NCBI GenBank assembly: GCA_024509875.1 | Contig: JAMPIV010022930.1 | Span: 1-64,000 of the forward strand | Reading direction: 5' to 3' | DNA: 64,000 nt | Source of the DNA: Oreohelix idahoensis | Taxonomy: Eukaryota > Mollusca > Gastropoda > Stylommatophora > Oreohelicidae | Part shown: positions 11,490 to 23,123 of the stretch, piece by piece | How positions within the stretch are numbered: position 1 is the stretch's first letter | How the letters are laid out: each line of letters opens with the position of its first letter | Made by a program: the position numbers and the translations under genes | The notes under the pieces: model-generated | The model's input: the letters and a program-made list of their open reading frames with translations, nothing else | Databases searched by the model: none | What the model was told of the DNA's origin: nothing

Positions 11490-11773
11490 CCTCAAAACTG
11501 CAGACACAAGTTAAACAGTCCCAACTACGATGGTTTAGCCATGTCTACAGAATGGGAGAAGATCGACTACCACGACAAATATGGGAAACTAAGAGCCAGT
11601 GATCTGTACCTCCGAGACGACCCAGATTCAGCTGGGAAGACAACATTAAACAGTTTCAGAAGGACCGCCGACTAGAATGGAACCAGGCCAGGAAAAGATA
11701 GGATAGTATGACGCTCTCTCATTCAAATCTCTACACCCCAGGGTAGAAGAGGACTGACTAAGTAAGTAGTAAG
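11490..11773 (+). mobile_element. RTE-like 3' fragment
   Basis: Matches the last 280 bp of the RTE-like ORF (CTGCAGAC, TTTAGCCATGTCTACAGAATG, the AGTAAGTAGTAAG tail) with many substitutions and a small deletion. An old, 5'-truncated copy. Confidence 0.8.
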
Positions 11774-11999
11774 TCGTGTAGTACAACAAGTGTTTCTTTA
11801 AGTTTCAAGTTTCCTCTGCTTCTCTTGCCAACGTATCAAACTATTTTTTTCTAGTGATTCTTCTGAACAAAAATCTCATCATAATTATCCTTTCCGCTCC
11901 TTACGTAACATGGGACTACTTCTGCAGTTGGTCCCACGGGAAGCTTGCACAAATCAGTTACATTCTCTTGTAGCGCTGGTTTCTATGACAATTTGTTTG

Positions 12000-12135
12000 A
12001 CATAAGGTTCACCGCCGCATGCGCAACCTCATATTAGTCACCTTCTACGACATGCCTGGGGGTGCAGTAGTCCTGTTCTTTCTTTGTCTTTCCACAGACT
12101 CCCCCATGGGGCACTGCAAATTTTAGTTGCGTATG
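12000..12135 (+). repeat. Dispersed core repeat, copy 1
   Basis: Shares an ordered set of words (TATTAGTCACC, ACGACATGC, a GTTCTTTCTTTGTCTTTCC block, then a CCCCATGGGGC block) with about 26303-26490, 33640-33780 and 44740-44840. It looks like a body or tail module of a retroposon; I cannot name the family with certainty. Confidence 0.45.
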
Positions 12136-12141
12136 ATTTAC

Positions 12142-12414
12142 GGCGTTCGATTGGTTAAACAGTTAGAGCGCTTTCCTTTCTCGGCACAGTTACCGGGCTC
12201 ATGGACCGAAACCTGGAAGCGTCACAGTTCAGTCTACTCAACTTTAAATAGGTACCTGGCTTTGCTCTAGAGGTTAAGAAGGAAAAGGCAGCGAGGAAAG
12301 GAACTGATCACTCCACCTCATAAAAAAGCTGGGCCTAGTTTGATTAAGTCTCTAACACTTCACACCTCTACGGCAAGTTTTGCTATGGGATTACCTTTTT
12401 TTCTTTTGTACTTC
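12142..12414 (+). mobile_element. tRNA-headed SINE-2
   Basis: The head reads like a tRNA (CGATTGGTTAAACAGTTAGAG, then GTTACCGGGCTC). The body has GGTACCTGGC, GGCAGCGAGGAA and CTAGTTTGATTAAGTCTCTAAC, ending near GCTATGGGATTACC. Other copies lie at 32915-33290, 41063-41311 and 45727-45977 (+), and at 39520-39850 and 46573-46680 (-). The same body makes up the foldback at 7367-8436. Confidence 0.75.
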
Positions 12415-12536
12415 TTTGTATTTTAGTTCCCAGTGAGGCATATTTTTCTGGGATGCTTAATTGGCCGTGTTTCCTTTCTCGATTTACTCGCAGCGAGACG
12501 ATGACACAGTTAGTGTCCCAATTCTTTCTGACATAC

Positions 12537-14760
12537 TGTCATGAAATATTCTAATCCACATATATAAATTATTAGGTAAATATGAAGCCTAACAAATAAA
12601 ATTAATAAAGAGAAGAGCAATGGTAAAATGACATTCATGTCTTTTTCTACATTACGTTACCAAAACGAACGAACAGATGGACAAAAGGATAGCGAGAAGG
12701 GAGAGGCAGAAAGCCGAACATTAAACACGCGTCGCGCGATACACAATTACTACTATCACGCGTGTAAGTCTACAAGCACTAACTTTTTCAGACGGACAGT
12801 GATAAAATACACTACCCTTTCCCAGAGTTAGGTTTATAAATCATAAAAAACTCTTATTAGAAAAGATAACATTAGATGGGTTTACGGTTGAGAACATAAC
12901 AGTACCCAGACAGAACATCTTCGAAACAGGAGGTAAAAGAAATTGCATATTTTGAACGCAGCCACGTAGCTCCTTTAAATTTGTATTTTTGGGTTCCTTA
13001 GGGCTTGCTGACAAATAATATGTAAAACGTTACGCAAATAGTCCAGGAATTAATAAATTATACCCAAAATAAAATATTGGGGGTGCCTGACAGCATAAAA
13101 TCATTTCTGCTCATAAGATTTTTTTTAACGTGTTTGAAAAAAATTTACGTTACAGAAATAGCCTACCATGTAAACTCCAAATTGATTGGAGCGCAACAAA
13201 TGAAAGCCTAACCACGATTGGTCGGGCTATAAATACTATCTTGGTTGTTAGGGGAAACGGGGAAAGGTAACATTTTTTCAAACACTTGTCGAAACGGGGC
13301 TCATTGGTCAGACTCGCTGATATACACACTTGGGAGCGTTAGTTCGAAACCACTTGTTTAAAATAGCTTGATAAAGCATCAGTGCGTTGAAGCCAGCATA
13401 TATTTTGCTCAATAAAAGCCTGGAACATAGGCAGATGGAAATTTGTGCCAGTTTGTGCCAGAATTCATTGCTAATCAACGTATCTGTGTTATTCGTATGA
13501 ATTGTGGTAAGCTTGAACCATTCAATATCTTTTAATGAAAATTGAATGTGAATTGTTGATTTATGCCTGTATATATATGTGTAGTTCAGTGGCCAACGTG
13601 AGGTAAAGCCTGTAATGCTCCAGCCTGAACAGAGGGTGTCGGAGAGAAGTAAAACGGCATGGAATGGCCAAATAGTACACTGACACCTGGATGATTGATT
13701 AGACAGAAATAATGCTGGAAGTGCAGAGGCGTAGTGACCATTAAGGATGGTAATGCTGGTATAAAGTATTTCAGATGAAGCTGACTGTTGGCCTAACGCT
13801 CTGAACGCAATGTTTGTGATGTATTGTGATCAGTGTAAAAAGAAAATATAAATTAGTTATGAAGTAGAAGGTACATCCTTCTTGATTTCAGGGACAGTGG
13901 TCTTGATGGTACTGAGCAGCACCTAGTCAGAGCTTTGCTGAATCCAGTGTCGGACAGCATACTCCTTGGTCCTTTTAGCTATCAGTGAGGTGTCTCCAGA
14001 GCCCAGAGGAGAATTCGAGCAGAGGAGTCCTTTCCTGCCGCCATCACGCCAGATAAGCGAATTGGCCAGCTGAGCTCAACATTATGTCCCCTCATCTTGA
14101 ACTGACTTTTTAAAATTAACATTAAGAGGGGAATTTACTTGTCTTAAAATCAGGAACTGTGAACATCTCCAATACTGGTCCCTAAAGACAAACTATTGAA
14201 GTCATGATGACAAATACCAACAGAGCTTGAACAAAACAAAACCAGTATTACCTCATTTTACTACTACACAACTGACACACATAGAACATTTGTAATAATA
14301 TATGTCACTACAATATTCATATTAAATACATTCTGTACATAACTTGTAATTTAAATTGATTGTGCTTCCTGGTTCCCTTGTAGTTGAATCAGGACACATA
14401 TTCATTCATGCCAGTAATGAATACATATTGTTATTCGAAAGTTTATCAGTGACTCTTTTAAGATATCTTTGTAGAGTGTTATATGTATGTGAGTGTCACA
14501 GTGTTGTCAAGAGTAGTGGATTAAATTAAATTGTTTATCTGTCTGTTGTTGTGACTTACACTTCATCATACACATACCCTAGACACATAACGTAGCATCA
14601 CACTATTCCAGAATAATTCTGACTGAGATATATAGATATGTGGTAGCAAGTAAGGTTATCTATAATACACTACTCTTAATAGATATAGATACCTTCACAG
14701 CTGATCTCAGTCAGTACACTAAGTTCCCTATAAGTATTTCTAACATCCCACTTCACCACA
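12537..14760 (+). repeat. Element A 5' LTR (185-bp deletion)
   Basis: Starts TGTCATGAAATATTC and ends CTTCACCACA. Against the 3' LTR it lacks 185 bp (positions 18346-18530) between ATGAC and ATTCATGTC, has a T-run two bases shorter (about 13120), and differs at 14740 (C versus A). Otherwise the two agree by eye. At over 2.2 kb it is long for an LTR. The full-length state is confirmed by the 3' LTR and by the solo LTR at 27734-32699. Confidence 0.92.
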
Positions 14761-14765
14761 TATAT

Positions 14766-14785
14766 TGGGGTCTCGCTCTTGGGAT
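14766..14785 (+). promoter_or_regulatory. Element A primer-binding site
   Basis: The sequence TGGGGTCTCGCTCTTGGGAT starts 5 bp after the LTR end (spacer TATAT). It starts with TGG, complementary to a tRNA CCA end, and resembles the tRNA-Pro-type PBS of some retroelements. Element B has the equivalent site with the same spacer. The primer tRNA is an inference. Confidence 0.65.
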
Positions 14786-14952
14786 TTTGAATCTTTCCCT
14801 ATTAAAAATATTGGGGGTAATTCACTTCAGGGAATATAAGAATTAAAAGGTATCCTTGGGTGGAATTAAATAAGGTTGAGCTCACGGTGCCTGTGTTGTC
14901 CATTAGAGATTGAATTGTTGGTTAGACATTATATAAAGTTACCTGATAGACA

Positions 14953-15918
14953 ATGGCGGACCTGGCCAAATTTCGATCTGCTGCGGTTCAGACTGCAAAA
15001 GAGTTAGGATTAGATGGGCAAGTTATGGTTGCCTATGTCACAACGGAATGTGACAAATTTATTGAACGCGAAGAAAGAAGATTAGAAAAAGAAGCCGAAA
15101 GAAGGTTAGAGGCTGAAAGGGAAATTAAGAAGTTACAATTTGAAGCTGAGGCTGAGACTAAGAGGTTGCAGATTGAGGCTGACAAAGAGGCTAAAGCATT
15201 GGAAGCCGAGGAAAGAAGACAAGCTGCAGAAAGGGAAGAGAAGAAATTAGCTGCAGAAAGAGAAGAGAAGAAATTAGCTGCAGAAAGAGAAGAGAAGAGA
15301 TTAGCTGCAGAGAGGGAAGCAAAAAAGGAGGAGAAGAGATTACAAAGGGAACATGAGTTACGACTAAGGGAGTTTGAGTTTCAAGGCCATGCTCCTGAAA
15401 ATGGTGCCAGTCCCTTTGCCTCTGATGCTACGGTTACTCAGGGAGCCTCAACCTCAGCTATGAACTTTCATTTAGATCATTTTGTTGAGAAAGACGATGA
15501 TATTGAGAGCTATATAAATAGGTATGAACTATTAGCCACCACGTATGGGTTAGAGAGAGAAAGGTGGAGCTTAAAGTTATCTCAGGGACTTCGTGGGGCA
15601 GCTTATGAAGTTTTTGCAAAAATGAGCAGAGGTGATCAGGAAAATTATGACATGCTAAAGCAGGCTCTTTTGTTAAGGTATGAAAAGAATGCAGAGTTTT
15701 ACAGGAAAAAATTTAGGAATGCTAAACTACTGTCAGGTGAAACCTATCACCAGTTCTCTGCACGAATCGAGACATACTTGGAGAAATGGAAGGAAAAAGG
15801 TGGTGTAAAAATTGTCAGATGGACAATCATGACACTGACCGTTGCCGAAGGAAACCTGTGTATATGGCAACCCTTCAGGTCAGGTCGACCTCAAGACAGG
15901 AGGAGGATATTATGTTAG
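14953..15918 (+). pseudogene. Element A gag (capsid) fragment
   Basis: Starts at MADLAKFRSAAVQTAKELG, the same start context as element B. Residues about 38-135 form a highly charged Glu/Arg/Lys coiled coil with a repeated EEKKLAAER unit. Residues about 165-280 are the capsid-like region (FHLDHFVEKDDDIESYINRY, YHQFSARIETYLEKW) matching element B. After EKW a deletion of several hundred bases relative to B joins the frame to the nucleocapsid region out of phase, so the last 40 residues are a shifted reading of the zinc knuckle. It would make a capsid-like protein without its nucleic-acid-binding end. Confidence 0.85.
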
Positions 15919-16689
15919 ATACCACTCCAGAAGAGATGAGGAAGGCACAGGCTGGGGATAAAACACTCAAGCCTTGTTTCAGAAAATTGTCAACTTGTCA
16001 TACAACTCCAGGCAAGGGAGATTTTTACATGAAAAACAAGTTGATGTATAGGAAGACTGGAGCTAGATCCAATGGTCACGGACAGCTGGTTCTTCCAAAG
16101 AGATATAGGACAGAATTAATAAGGAGCCTACATGTGAAACCAGATGGGGACCATGAGAAGATAGGTACCATTATTCAAAAGGTGGCTCACAATTATTATT
16201 GGCCCAAAGCAAGATGGGACATTGAAAATTTTGTAGAAAGGTGTAGCATAGCACATGAGGGAACACCCACAAGTGGGAACATGGATCAGGACCTGGACAC
16301 GCCACGGGGCAAAATTAGGCCTGATAATAAAAAGAAAAATAGATTTGATAAAGTGGACCAAATGGAATGGGAAGCCCCCTTTTCACGGACAAGCTTCACT
16401 TAACTGTTTTACAATGGCCACTATGCGGAGAGTGCAAAAGGATGTCTTACCCCAGGATAAGCCGACAATCCCTCAATCGGACTTAAACAAACTGGAGGAA
16501 GAGGATGTAGAGAGGAAATCTCTCATCAAGAATTTTAAGTGGGGAGAAAGCCCCAAAAGAAAAATTGGTAGCGGGCGTTTTGTGAATGATAATTCTGGGA
16601 GGAAAAATCATCACTATAAAGCTTCGAGTGGAAGAGACCATACCGGTGCATGGACAAATAGGTCCACACAATTAAAGGTCCATATGTAG
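15786..16689 (+). pseudogene. Element A zinc knuckle and integrase N-terminal remnant
   Basis: The frame 15786-16403 begins in the nucleocapsid (CKNCQMDNHDTDRC, a CX2CX4HX4C knuckle), jumps straight to VYMATLQVRS, so the aspartic protease seen in B is missing, then reads into MKNKLMYRKTG and HNYYWPKARWDIENFVERC, a degraded copy of the integrase zinc-binding region. The integrase catalytic core (D,D,E) is not there. 16404-16689 is scrambled sequence that does not align simply with B. Confidence 0.75.
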
Positions 16690-16691
16690 CT

Positions 16692-17294
16692 TTGTTAAGA
16701 ACGTGGACTGATGAAAAGGCAGAGGAAAACATTACATCTTCATACCAATATGTGAATGAGCTGACCACTCGGTTAAAAACTGGCTGGAAACTTGCCAATG
16801 AAAATTTGAAACAAGCCAGGAAGAAACATGCTGCCTATTATAACAGGAAGGCGAAAGACAGAAATTTGGCTGTGGGAGAGAAAGTACTGCTTCTTTTGCC
16901 TGGGAGTCAGAATAAGTTACAAATTGGATGGCAGGGTCCATATACAGTTCTAGAGAAGGTGTCTAGAACAAATTATAAGATAGATAAGAAGGGGAAAGAA
17001 AAAATCTATCATGTGAGTCTCCTGAAGAGATATTTGGAAAGAGAACATCAGGAAGAGACACACTTGTTGACCTTGTCCATCGCCATGGAGATGAAAAAGG
17101 AACCACTTTCATCATTTGAATATCCATTACACCCCTGTGAGACAGCAGCACAGGTGAAAATCAGTACACAGTTAACGAAAACTCAGAAAGAGAGAGTGCA
17201 ACAGGTTCTAAATAATCATGCAGAGGTGTTAACAGACCGACCAGGCCATACAAACCTATTGGAATATGATATGAAACTCTCTTCTCTAAAATGA
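16692..17294 (+). pseudogene. Element A integrase C-terminus and RT leader
   Basis: Matches the integrase C-terminal part of B: RTWTDEKAEE, the QARKKHAAYYNRKAKDR basic stretch, and the GPY-type module WQGPYTVLEKVSRTNYKI, then the linker to RT (RVQQVLNNHAEVLTDRPGHTN). The first half of the RT domain is deleted after YDMKL, close to 17281. Confidence 0.85.
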
Positions 17295-18182
17295 TGAGAA
17301 AATTATTGGATCCTCTGAATAATCCCTGTATAACAAATTTTATGGATGATATCCTTATAGCAACAGAAACATTTGAGGAACACATTGACTCTCTGAACAT
17401 GCTGTTTGATCGACTTAGGGAGGCAAATTTAACAGCCCGACCAACCAAATGTTGCGTTGGATGTAAAGAATTGGAATTTTTGGGACACACAGTTTATCAG
17501 GGAAACATGACCCCTGACCCAAAGAACTTAGAGAAACTACAGAAAGCCCCGAGACCACAAACCAAGAAGGACGTGAGATCCTTTGTCTCATTATGTGGTT
17601 TCTACCAGAAGTATATCAAAAACTTTAATTCCATATGTGCACCTTTAACGGAATTGACACGTAAAGGACTTCCAGATCGCATTACATGGACACCACAATG
17701 TGAAATGACTTACCAAGAATTGAAGGAAAAGCTCACAAGTAAACCCATTTTGAAATTACCTGACTTAAGTCAAGAATTCATAGTAAGGACGGATGCAAGT
17801 AATATTGGGTTAGGTGCAACTCTACTACAGAAATCAGATGCATTGGATGGGGAATTAAGCCCAGTGGCATATGCTAGCAGAAAGTTGAATAAAGCTGAAA
17901 TCAACTACTCAACTAGCGAAAAAGAATGTCTTGCAGTAATATGGGCAATAAAGAAATTCAATATTTATCTATATGGGAAGGCATTTAAGTTGCAAACTGA
18001 CCACAAACCTTTATCGTTTTTTAGCACAGGCTAAGCATGAGAACTCTAGGTTACTCCGATGGTCTTTGCTTCTGGCTCCATACAATTTTAGCATTGAATA
18101 TATATCTGGAAAAACCAATCTGGGAGCGGATTTTTTAAGCCGCCATCCGTGTGATGAGAATCACCGTAAACCCCAGAAATAA
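17291..18182 (+). pseudogene. Element A RT C-terminal half and RNase H (frameshifted)
   Basis: Starts inside RT just before the active site NFMDDILIATETFEEH, continues with the connection region (GFYQKYIKNF, APLTEL) and RNase H: VRTDASNIGLGA, STSEKECLAVIW and QTDHKPL carry the first three acidic residues. One extra T in a T-run at about 18018-18024 shifts the frame; the last part (QAKHENSRLLRW, GADFLSRHPCD with the fourth acidic residue) is read in the next frame to 18182. RT motifs 1-4 are missing. Confidence 0.88.
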
Positions 18183-18237
18183 TAATAAATTTCTATATGT
18201 GTATATAGAATAAAGGACTGACATATAATGTCTGTTT

Positions 18238-18249
18238 TAAGAGGGGAGG
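18238..18249 (+). promoter_or_regulatory. Element A polypurine tract
   Basis: The sequence TAAGAGGGGAGG directly abuts the 3' LTR start, the expected position of the plus-strand primer. Confidence 0.8.
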
Positions 18250-20660
18250 TGTCATGAAATATTCTAATCCACATATATAAATTATTAGGTAAATATGAAG
18301 CCTAACAAATAAAATTAATAAAGAGAAGAGCAATGGTAAAATGACAGTGCTGTCACAAGGAATGTACTCGAAATCCCCCTTGTTTTCTGCTTCGTCTGCA
18401 AATTGTAACGCTTTCACGTTGATAGTAAAAGCTTACTGTATTATACCCGCTTTCTTCAATGAAACGTGTGCTGTATTTCTTGGAAAAACATTAAGAGGCA
18501 GACTGCGTAATGACCTAAATTTTAAATTCCATTCATGTCTTTTTCTACATTACGTTACCAAAACGAACGAACAGATGGACAAAAGGATAGCGAGAAGGGA
18601 GAGGCAGAAAGCCGAACATTAAACACGCGTCGCGCGATACACAATTACTACTATCACGCGTGTAAGTCTACAAGCACTAACTTTTTCAGACGGACAGTGA
18701 TAAAATACACTACCCTTTCCCAGAGTTAGGTTTATAAATCATAAAAAACTCTTATTAGAAAAGATAACATTAGATGGGTTTACGGTTGAGAACATAACAG
18801 TACCCAGACAGAACATCTTCGAAACAGGAGGTAAAAGAAATTGCATATTTTGAACGCAGCCACGTAGCTCCTTTAAATTTGTATTTTTGGGTTCCTTAGG
18901 GCTTGCTGACAAATAATATGTAAAACGTTACGCAAATAGTCCAGGAATTAATAAATTATACCCAAAATAAAATATTGGGGGTGCCTGACAGCATAAAATC
19001 ATTTCTGCTCATAAGATTTTTTTTTTAACGTGTTTGAAAAAAATTTACGTTACAGAAATAGCCTACCATGTAAACTCCAAATTGATTGGAGCGCAACAAA
19101 TGAAAGCCTAACCACGATTGGTCGGGCTATAAATACTATCTTGGTTGTTAGGGGAAACGGGGAAAGGTAACATTTTTTCAAACACTTGTCGAAACGGGGC
19201 TCATTGGTCAGACTCGCTGATATACACACTTGGGAGCGTTAGTTCGAAACCACTTGTTTAAAATAGCTTGATAAAGCATCAGTGCGTTGAAGCCAGCATA
19301 TATTTTGCTCAATAAAAGCCTGGAACATAGGCAGATGGAAATTTGTGCCAGTTTGTGCCAGAATTCATTGCTAATCAACGTATCTGTGTTATTCGTATGA
19401 ATTGTGGTAAGCTTGAACCATTCAATATCTTTTAATGAAAATTGAATGTGAATTGTTGATTTATGCCTGTATATATATGTGTAGTTCAGTGGCCAACGTG
19501 AGGTAAAGCCTGTAATGCTCCAGCCTGAACAGAGGGTGTCGGAGAGAAGTAAAACGGCATGGAATGGCCAAATAGTACACTGACACCTGGATGATTGATT
19601 AGACAGAAATAATGCTGGAAGTGCAGAGGCGTAGTGACCATTAAGGATGGTAATGCTGGTATAAAGTATTTCAGATGAAGCTGACTGTTGGCCTAACGCT
19701 CTGAACGCAATGTTTGTGATGTATTGTGATCAGTGTAAAAAGAAAATATAAATTAGTTATGAAGTAGAAGGTACATCCTTCTTGATTTCAGGGACAGTGG
19801 TCTTGATGGTACTGAGCAGCACCTAGTCAGAGCTTTGCTGAATCCAGTGTCGGACAGCATACTCCTTGGTCCTTTTAGCTATCAGTGAGGTGTCTCCAGA
19901 GCCCAGAGGAGAATTCGAGCAGAGGAGTCCTTTCCTGCCGCCATCACGCCAGATAAGCGAATTGGCCAGCTGAGCTCAACATTATGTCCCCTCATCTTGA
20001 ACTGACTTTTTAAAATTAACATTAAGAGGGGAATTTACTTGTCTTAAAATCAGGAACTGTGAACATCTCCAATACTGGTCCCTAAAGACAAACTATTGAA
20101 GTCATGATGACAAATACCAACAGAGCTTGAACAAAACAAAACCAGTATTACCTCATTTTACTACTACACAACTGACACACATAGAACATTTGTAATAATA
20201 TATGTCACTACAATATTCATATTAAATACATTCTGTACATAACTTGTAATTTAAATTGATTGTGCTTCCTGGTTCCCTTGTAGTTGAATCAGGACACATA
20301 TTCATTCATGCCAGTAATGAATACATATTGTTATTCGAAAGTTTATCAGTGACTCTTTTAAGATATCTTTGTAGAGTGTTATATGTATGTGAGTGTCACA
20401 GTGTTGTCAAGAGTAGTGGATTAAATTAAATTGTTTATCTGTCTGTTGTTGTGACTTACACTTCATCATACACATACCCTAGACACATAACGTAGCATCA
20501 CACTATTCCAGAATAATTCTGACTGAGATATATAGATATGTGGTAGCAAGTAAGGTTATCTATAATACACTACTCTTAATAGATATAGATACCTTCACAG
20601 CTGATCTCAGTCAGTACACTAAGTTCCCTATAAGTATTTATAACATCCCACTTCACCACA
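18250..20660 (+). repeat. Element A 3' LTR (full length, 2411 bp)
   Basis: Begins TGTCATGAAATATTC after the polypurine tract and ends CTTCACCACA before the CATAC duplication. It contains the 185-bp stretch missing from the 5' LTR. Short reading frames in it (for example 18341-18622) are not conserved as proteins in the antisense solo copy, so I do not call genes here. Confidence 0.92.
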
Positions 20661-20665
20661 CATAC

Positions 20666-21956
20666 GAGTGTCTGCTTTTTGCCTGTATTCGTTTATTTAT
20701 TACCACTTTGAGGCCTCGTGTTTCCCTCTTTTTTATATTAAAGTAGGTGTAAATTCTTTTAAATGCGTTATTGCAAAATCGGGTGTAATTTAGATTTGGT
20801 TTGTCTAGTGTGTTAAGTTAATAGTACTGCACTCCAAACCTTCGCACCAGATTGTGCTAATTGAGCTGACCGTGCCATTTGAATCTAGATTAGACGAGCA
20901 ACACTTATTCAAATTGGCTAAGTATAATGATCTGGTCATCGACTTAAGGCATGATGGGTTCACAGCAAAAGTCATAACTGTTGAGGTACGTGCAGGAAGT
21001 CCAGTGGTTGTCTCAGTGTAGCAATCAATATCAATACCCTTTAGTTCCTCAGGGAGCTTAAGCCCTCAACAAACACAAAGTCCTCGTGTCACGTGCCACC
21101 AGCGGAAGTTCTTCCCACGTTTTCCTCGTCATTTTCACTTCTGTCTCCAATTCTTTTCTCCATAGGATGCTTGGTCTACCTCTGCCCCCATTTACCCTGG
21201 AGGTTCCAGACCAATGACTGTGTTGTAATGTTATCCAAAGGTTTCCTCAATGTGTATCGTATTCATCGCCATTTATGATCTGCTGAAAATATTGGACGTG
21301 AAAGGACAGTCAAGAACAAGGGCACTTAAGAGGCTCGGTGAAACTATGGCAGGGGCATCATGTTGGATGTAGAGCAACCTGGAACGAGCTGTGGAATTCA
21401 GGACAATAATTTATTTGCAACATAATGGTTATTTTCACAATTGCCACACGCTGACATTTTTCGTCTTTGGTCCTTAGCCGCTGACTGACAGGGGCAATCA
21501 GTGGCCATCAAGCCTGGTGGCGTCTTGTAAGGCAGCAACAAACTGTCTAAAGCTGGCAGCGTGGATAAAACCAGATTGAAGTTATAAGTAGTAACCAAGG
21601 TGGAGTAGGTCCAATCCCCAGCGCAGGCGGGATAATACAACAGGAAGCGGACACTTGGGAGTCATGACCCACGTGGGCCTACAGCATCCTCAGAGTGTAA
21701 ATAAGATTAAGGGCCGAAAAACGTGTCCGAAGGGGAAAGCTTCTGAAGATCAGATCACCTCCTGTTGTAACGCTTGGTATAGAGTGTCACTATCGGGTCT
21801 AGTATGTAAGTTGATAAAATCTAGTTTGTGAAAGAAAATATTATTGTAATCCAGCAAAAGCACGCGCCAAAATATGACGGAAAATTAACTATGATCTGCT
21901 GTTTCTGCAGCATGTCCTGGTGACGTCACTAATTCTCCTGTAGCATTTTCATTCAT
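20666..21956 (-). other. Mostly unrecognised sequence with non-LTR tail fragments
   Basis: About 21020-21260 on the minus strand matches the 3' end of LINE-2 (same words as 62740-63110, for example around AACAAACACA and TTCACTTCTGTCTCCAATTCT). About 21460-21560 on the minus strand matches the 3' end of LINE-3 (GGCCATCAAGCCTGGTGGCG, GGCAGCAACAAACTG). The rest shows nothing I can name. Confidence 0.55.
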
Positions 21957-21960
21957 TTAA

Positions 21961-22642
21961 CACATTAACTACCGAATTGAAAAACACATTGTGGCCGAAT
22001 TAAATTTTTTTCCCATTTTCATCCTGTAGGTGTTTGCACAAAGTAAGCTGTAGTTTTCGAAATTGTTTACAGATTTTTATGAATTACACGTCATTTTAAA
22101 GATAAATGAATGTTCTATTACAATAAACACCGGTTGTAACTGTAATAGAGGTTGTTGCTATTTAACGGCCCTCCGATGGCCGAGGACTTGCAATATTTTC
22201 ACAATTATAACTGCTTGCGCCCCCTCTCTATCAAAATCACAATTTCAATGTGCACACTGTTTTCACTCTTGTCCTTGTCGCTAGATCTATTAGTCAATTG
22301 TTGAAACACGTTTCTATCCTATTCAGCCATTAGACGAGATGTACACGCATTTTTTGTAGTCCTATCACTAGTTGCCACGGTAAACAGTTTTACACGATTT
22401 TGTAACTAACCCAAAACGCTGAAAACTATGAACATAATATCAATTTTCCAGTGTTCTACAACAACCATGCTTTGAGAATTTGTTTTCCGGTGGCAACTTA
22501 AAATCTCGAACCAGATCAGAGAGTGTTTCAGTACATTTTTCATTCGTTTTATTACTAAAATTAGATTGGCGCTCTGCGCGGCTTGCGGTCCAAATGTGAT
22601 TATTTTGTGAGCCGCTGACAGCGGCTTGCGGTAGTTAATGTG
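21961..22642. mobile_element. piggyBac-type MITE
   Basis: Perfect 14-bp terminal inverted repeats CACATTAACTACCG (21961-21974) and CGGTAGTTAATGTG (22629-22642), each bordered by TTAA (21957-21960 and 22643-22646), the piggyBac target-site signature. At 682 bp it has no transposase frame, so it is a non-autonomous element. A subterminal inverted pair (GCCGCTGACAGCGGC at about 22612-22626) lies near the right end. Confidence 0.85.
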
Positions 22643-22814
22643 TTAAATTCGTTTTTAACTTTATTGGATCTTTGTAGACAAACTTTTCATGACTTATAGC
22701 CAATGGACTACGAAAAAAGCTTTAAGGCCTCCGCGTTGATTTAGTGAGTGTTCATTTTCTTGTTCGTGGTGCACTGCACTGATCTGTCCTGTATATAGTA
22801 TGCAAGATAAATGA

Positions 22815-22900
22815 GAGTGGAAGGGCAGACTATTAGACGGGCCTGCGCGCCCAATTCTTAACCCTTTGAAAATAAAGTTCGTTCGTTCGTTCGTATTTTC
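22815..22900 (+). repeat. Dispersed repeat ending in (CGTT)n
   Basis: Contains GGGCCTGCGCGCCCAATTCT, then CCCTTTGAAAATAAAG and (TTCG)n. The same sequence recurs at about 40315-40400 and 40815-40885. Possibly the 3' end of a retroposon whose tail is the TTCG repeat. Confidence 0.6.
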
Positions 22901-23123
22901 CCATTAGCAGCCGGGATTATTTCATTGATCGCTGCACGTTTCGTTTCGCTTAGAATCAGGGAGGTTGGCAACTGGTCGATGTTAATCTACTGGCAAATCC
23001 CAAGGCATCGTTTAGTAGACCTCTAGGTGACGCAGGGAGGAGACAAGAATTTGTAACCGAGGTAAATTTCGGACTAGTTCACTCCCACCGACACATAACT
23101 GCAGCGTCTCCTCAGCTTTACAT

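Larger units (their letters stand above)
12537..20660 (+). mobile_element. LTR retrotransposon A (Ty3/gypsy-type RT, Gmr1-like domain order), internally deleted
   Basis: A complete insertion bounded by LTRs 12537-14760 and 18250-20660, with a perfect 5-bp target duplication CATAC (12532-12536 and 20661-20665). It has a PBS after the 5' LTR and a polypurine tract before the 3' LTR. Inside, gag is followed by a remnant of integrase and then by RT-RNase H, the same order as element B, but long stretches are missing: the rest of gag up to the zinc knuckle, the protease, the integrase core, and the N-terminal half of RT. The LTRs are almost identical apart from a 185-bp gap, so the insertion is young. 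A probably moved with enzymes from a fuller relative. Confidence 0.92.
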
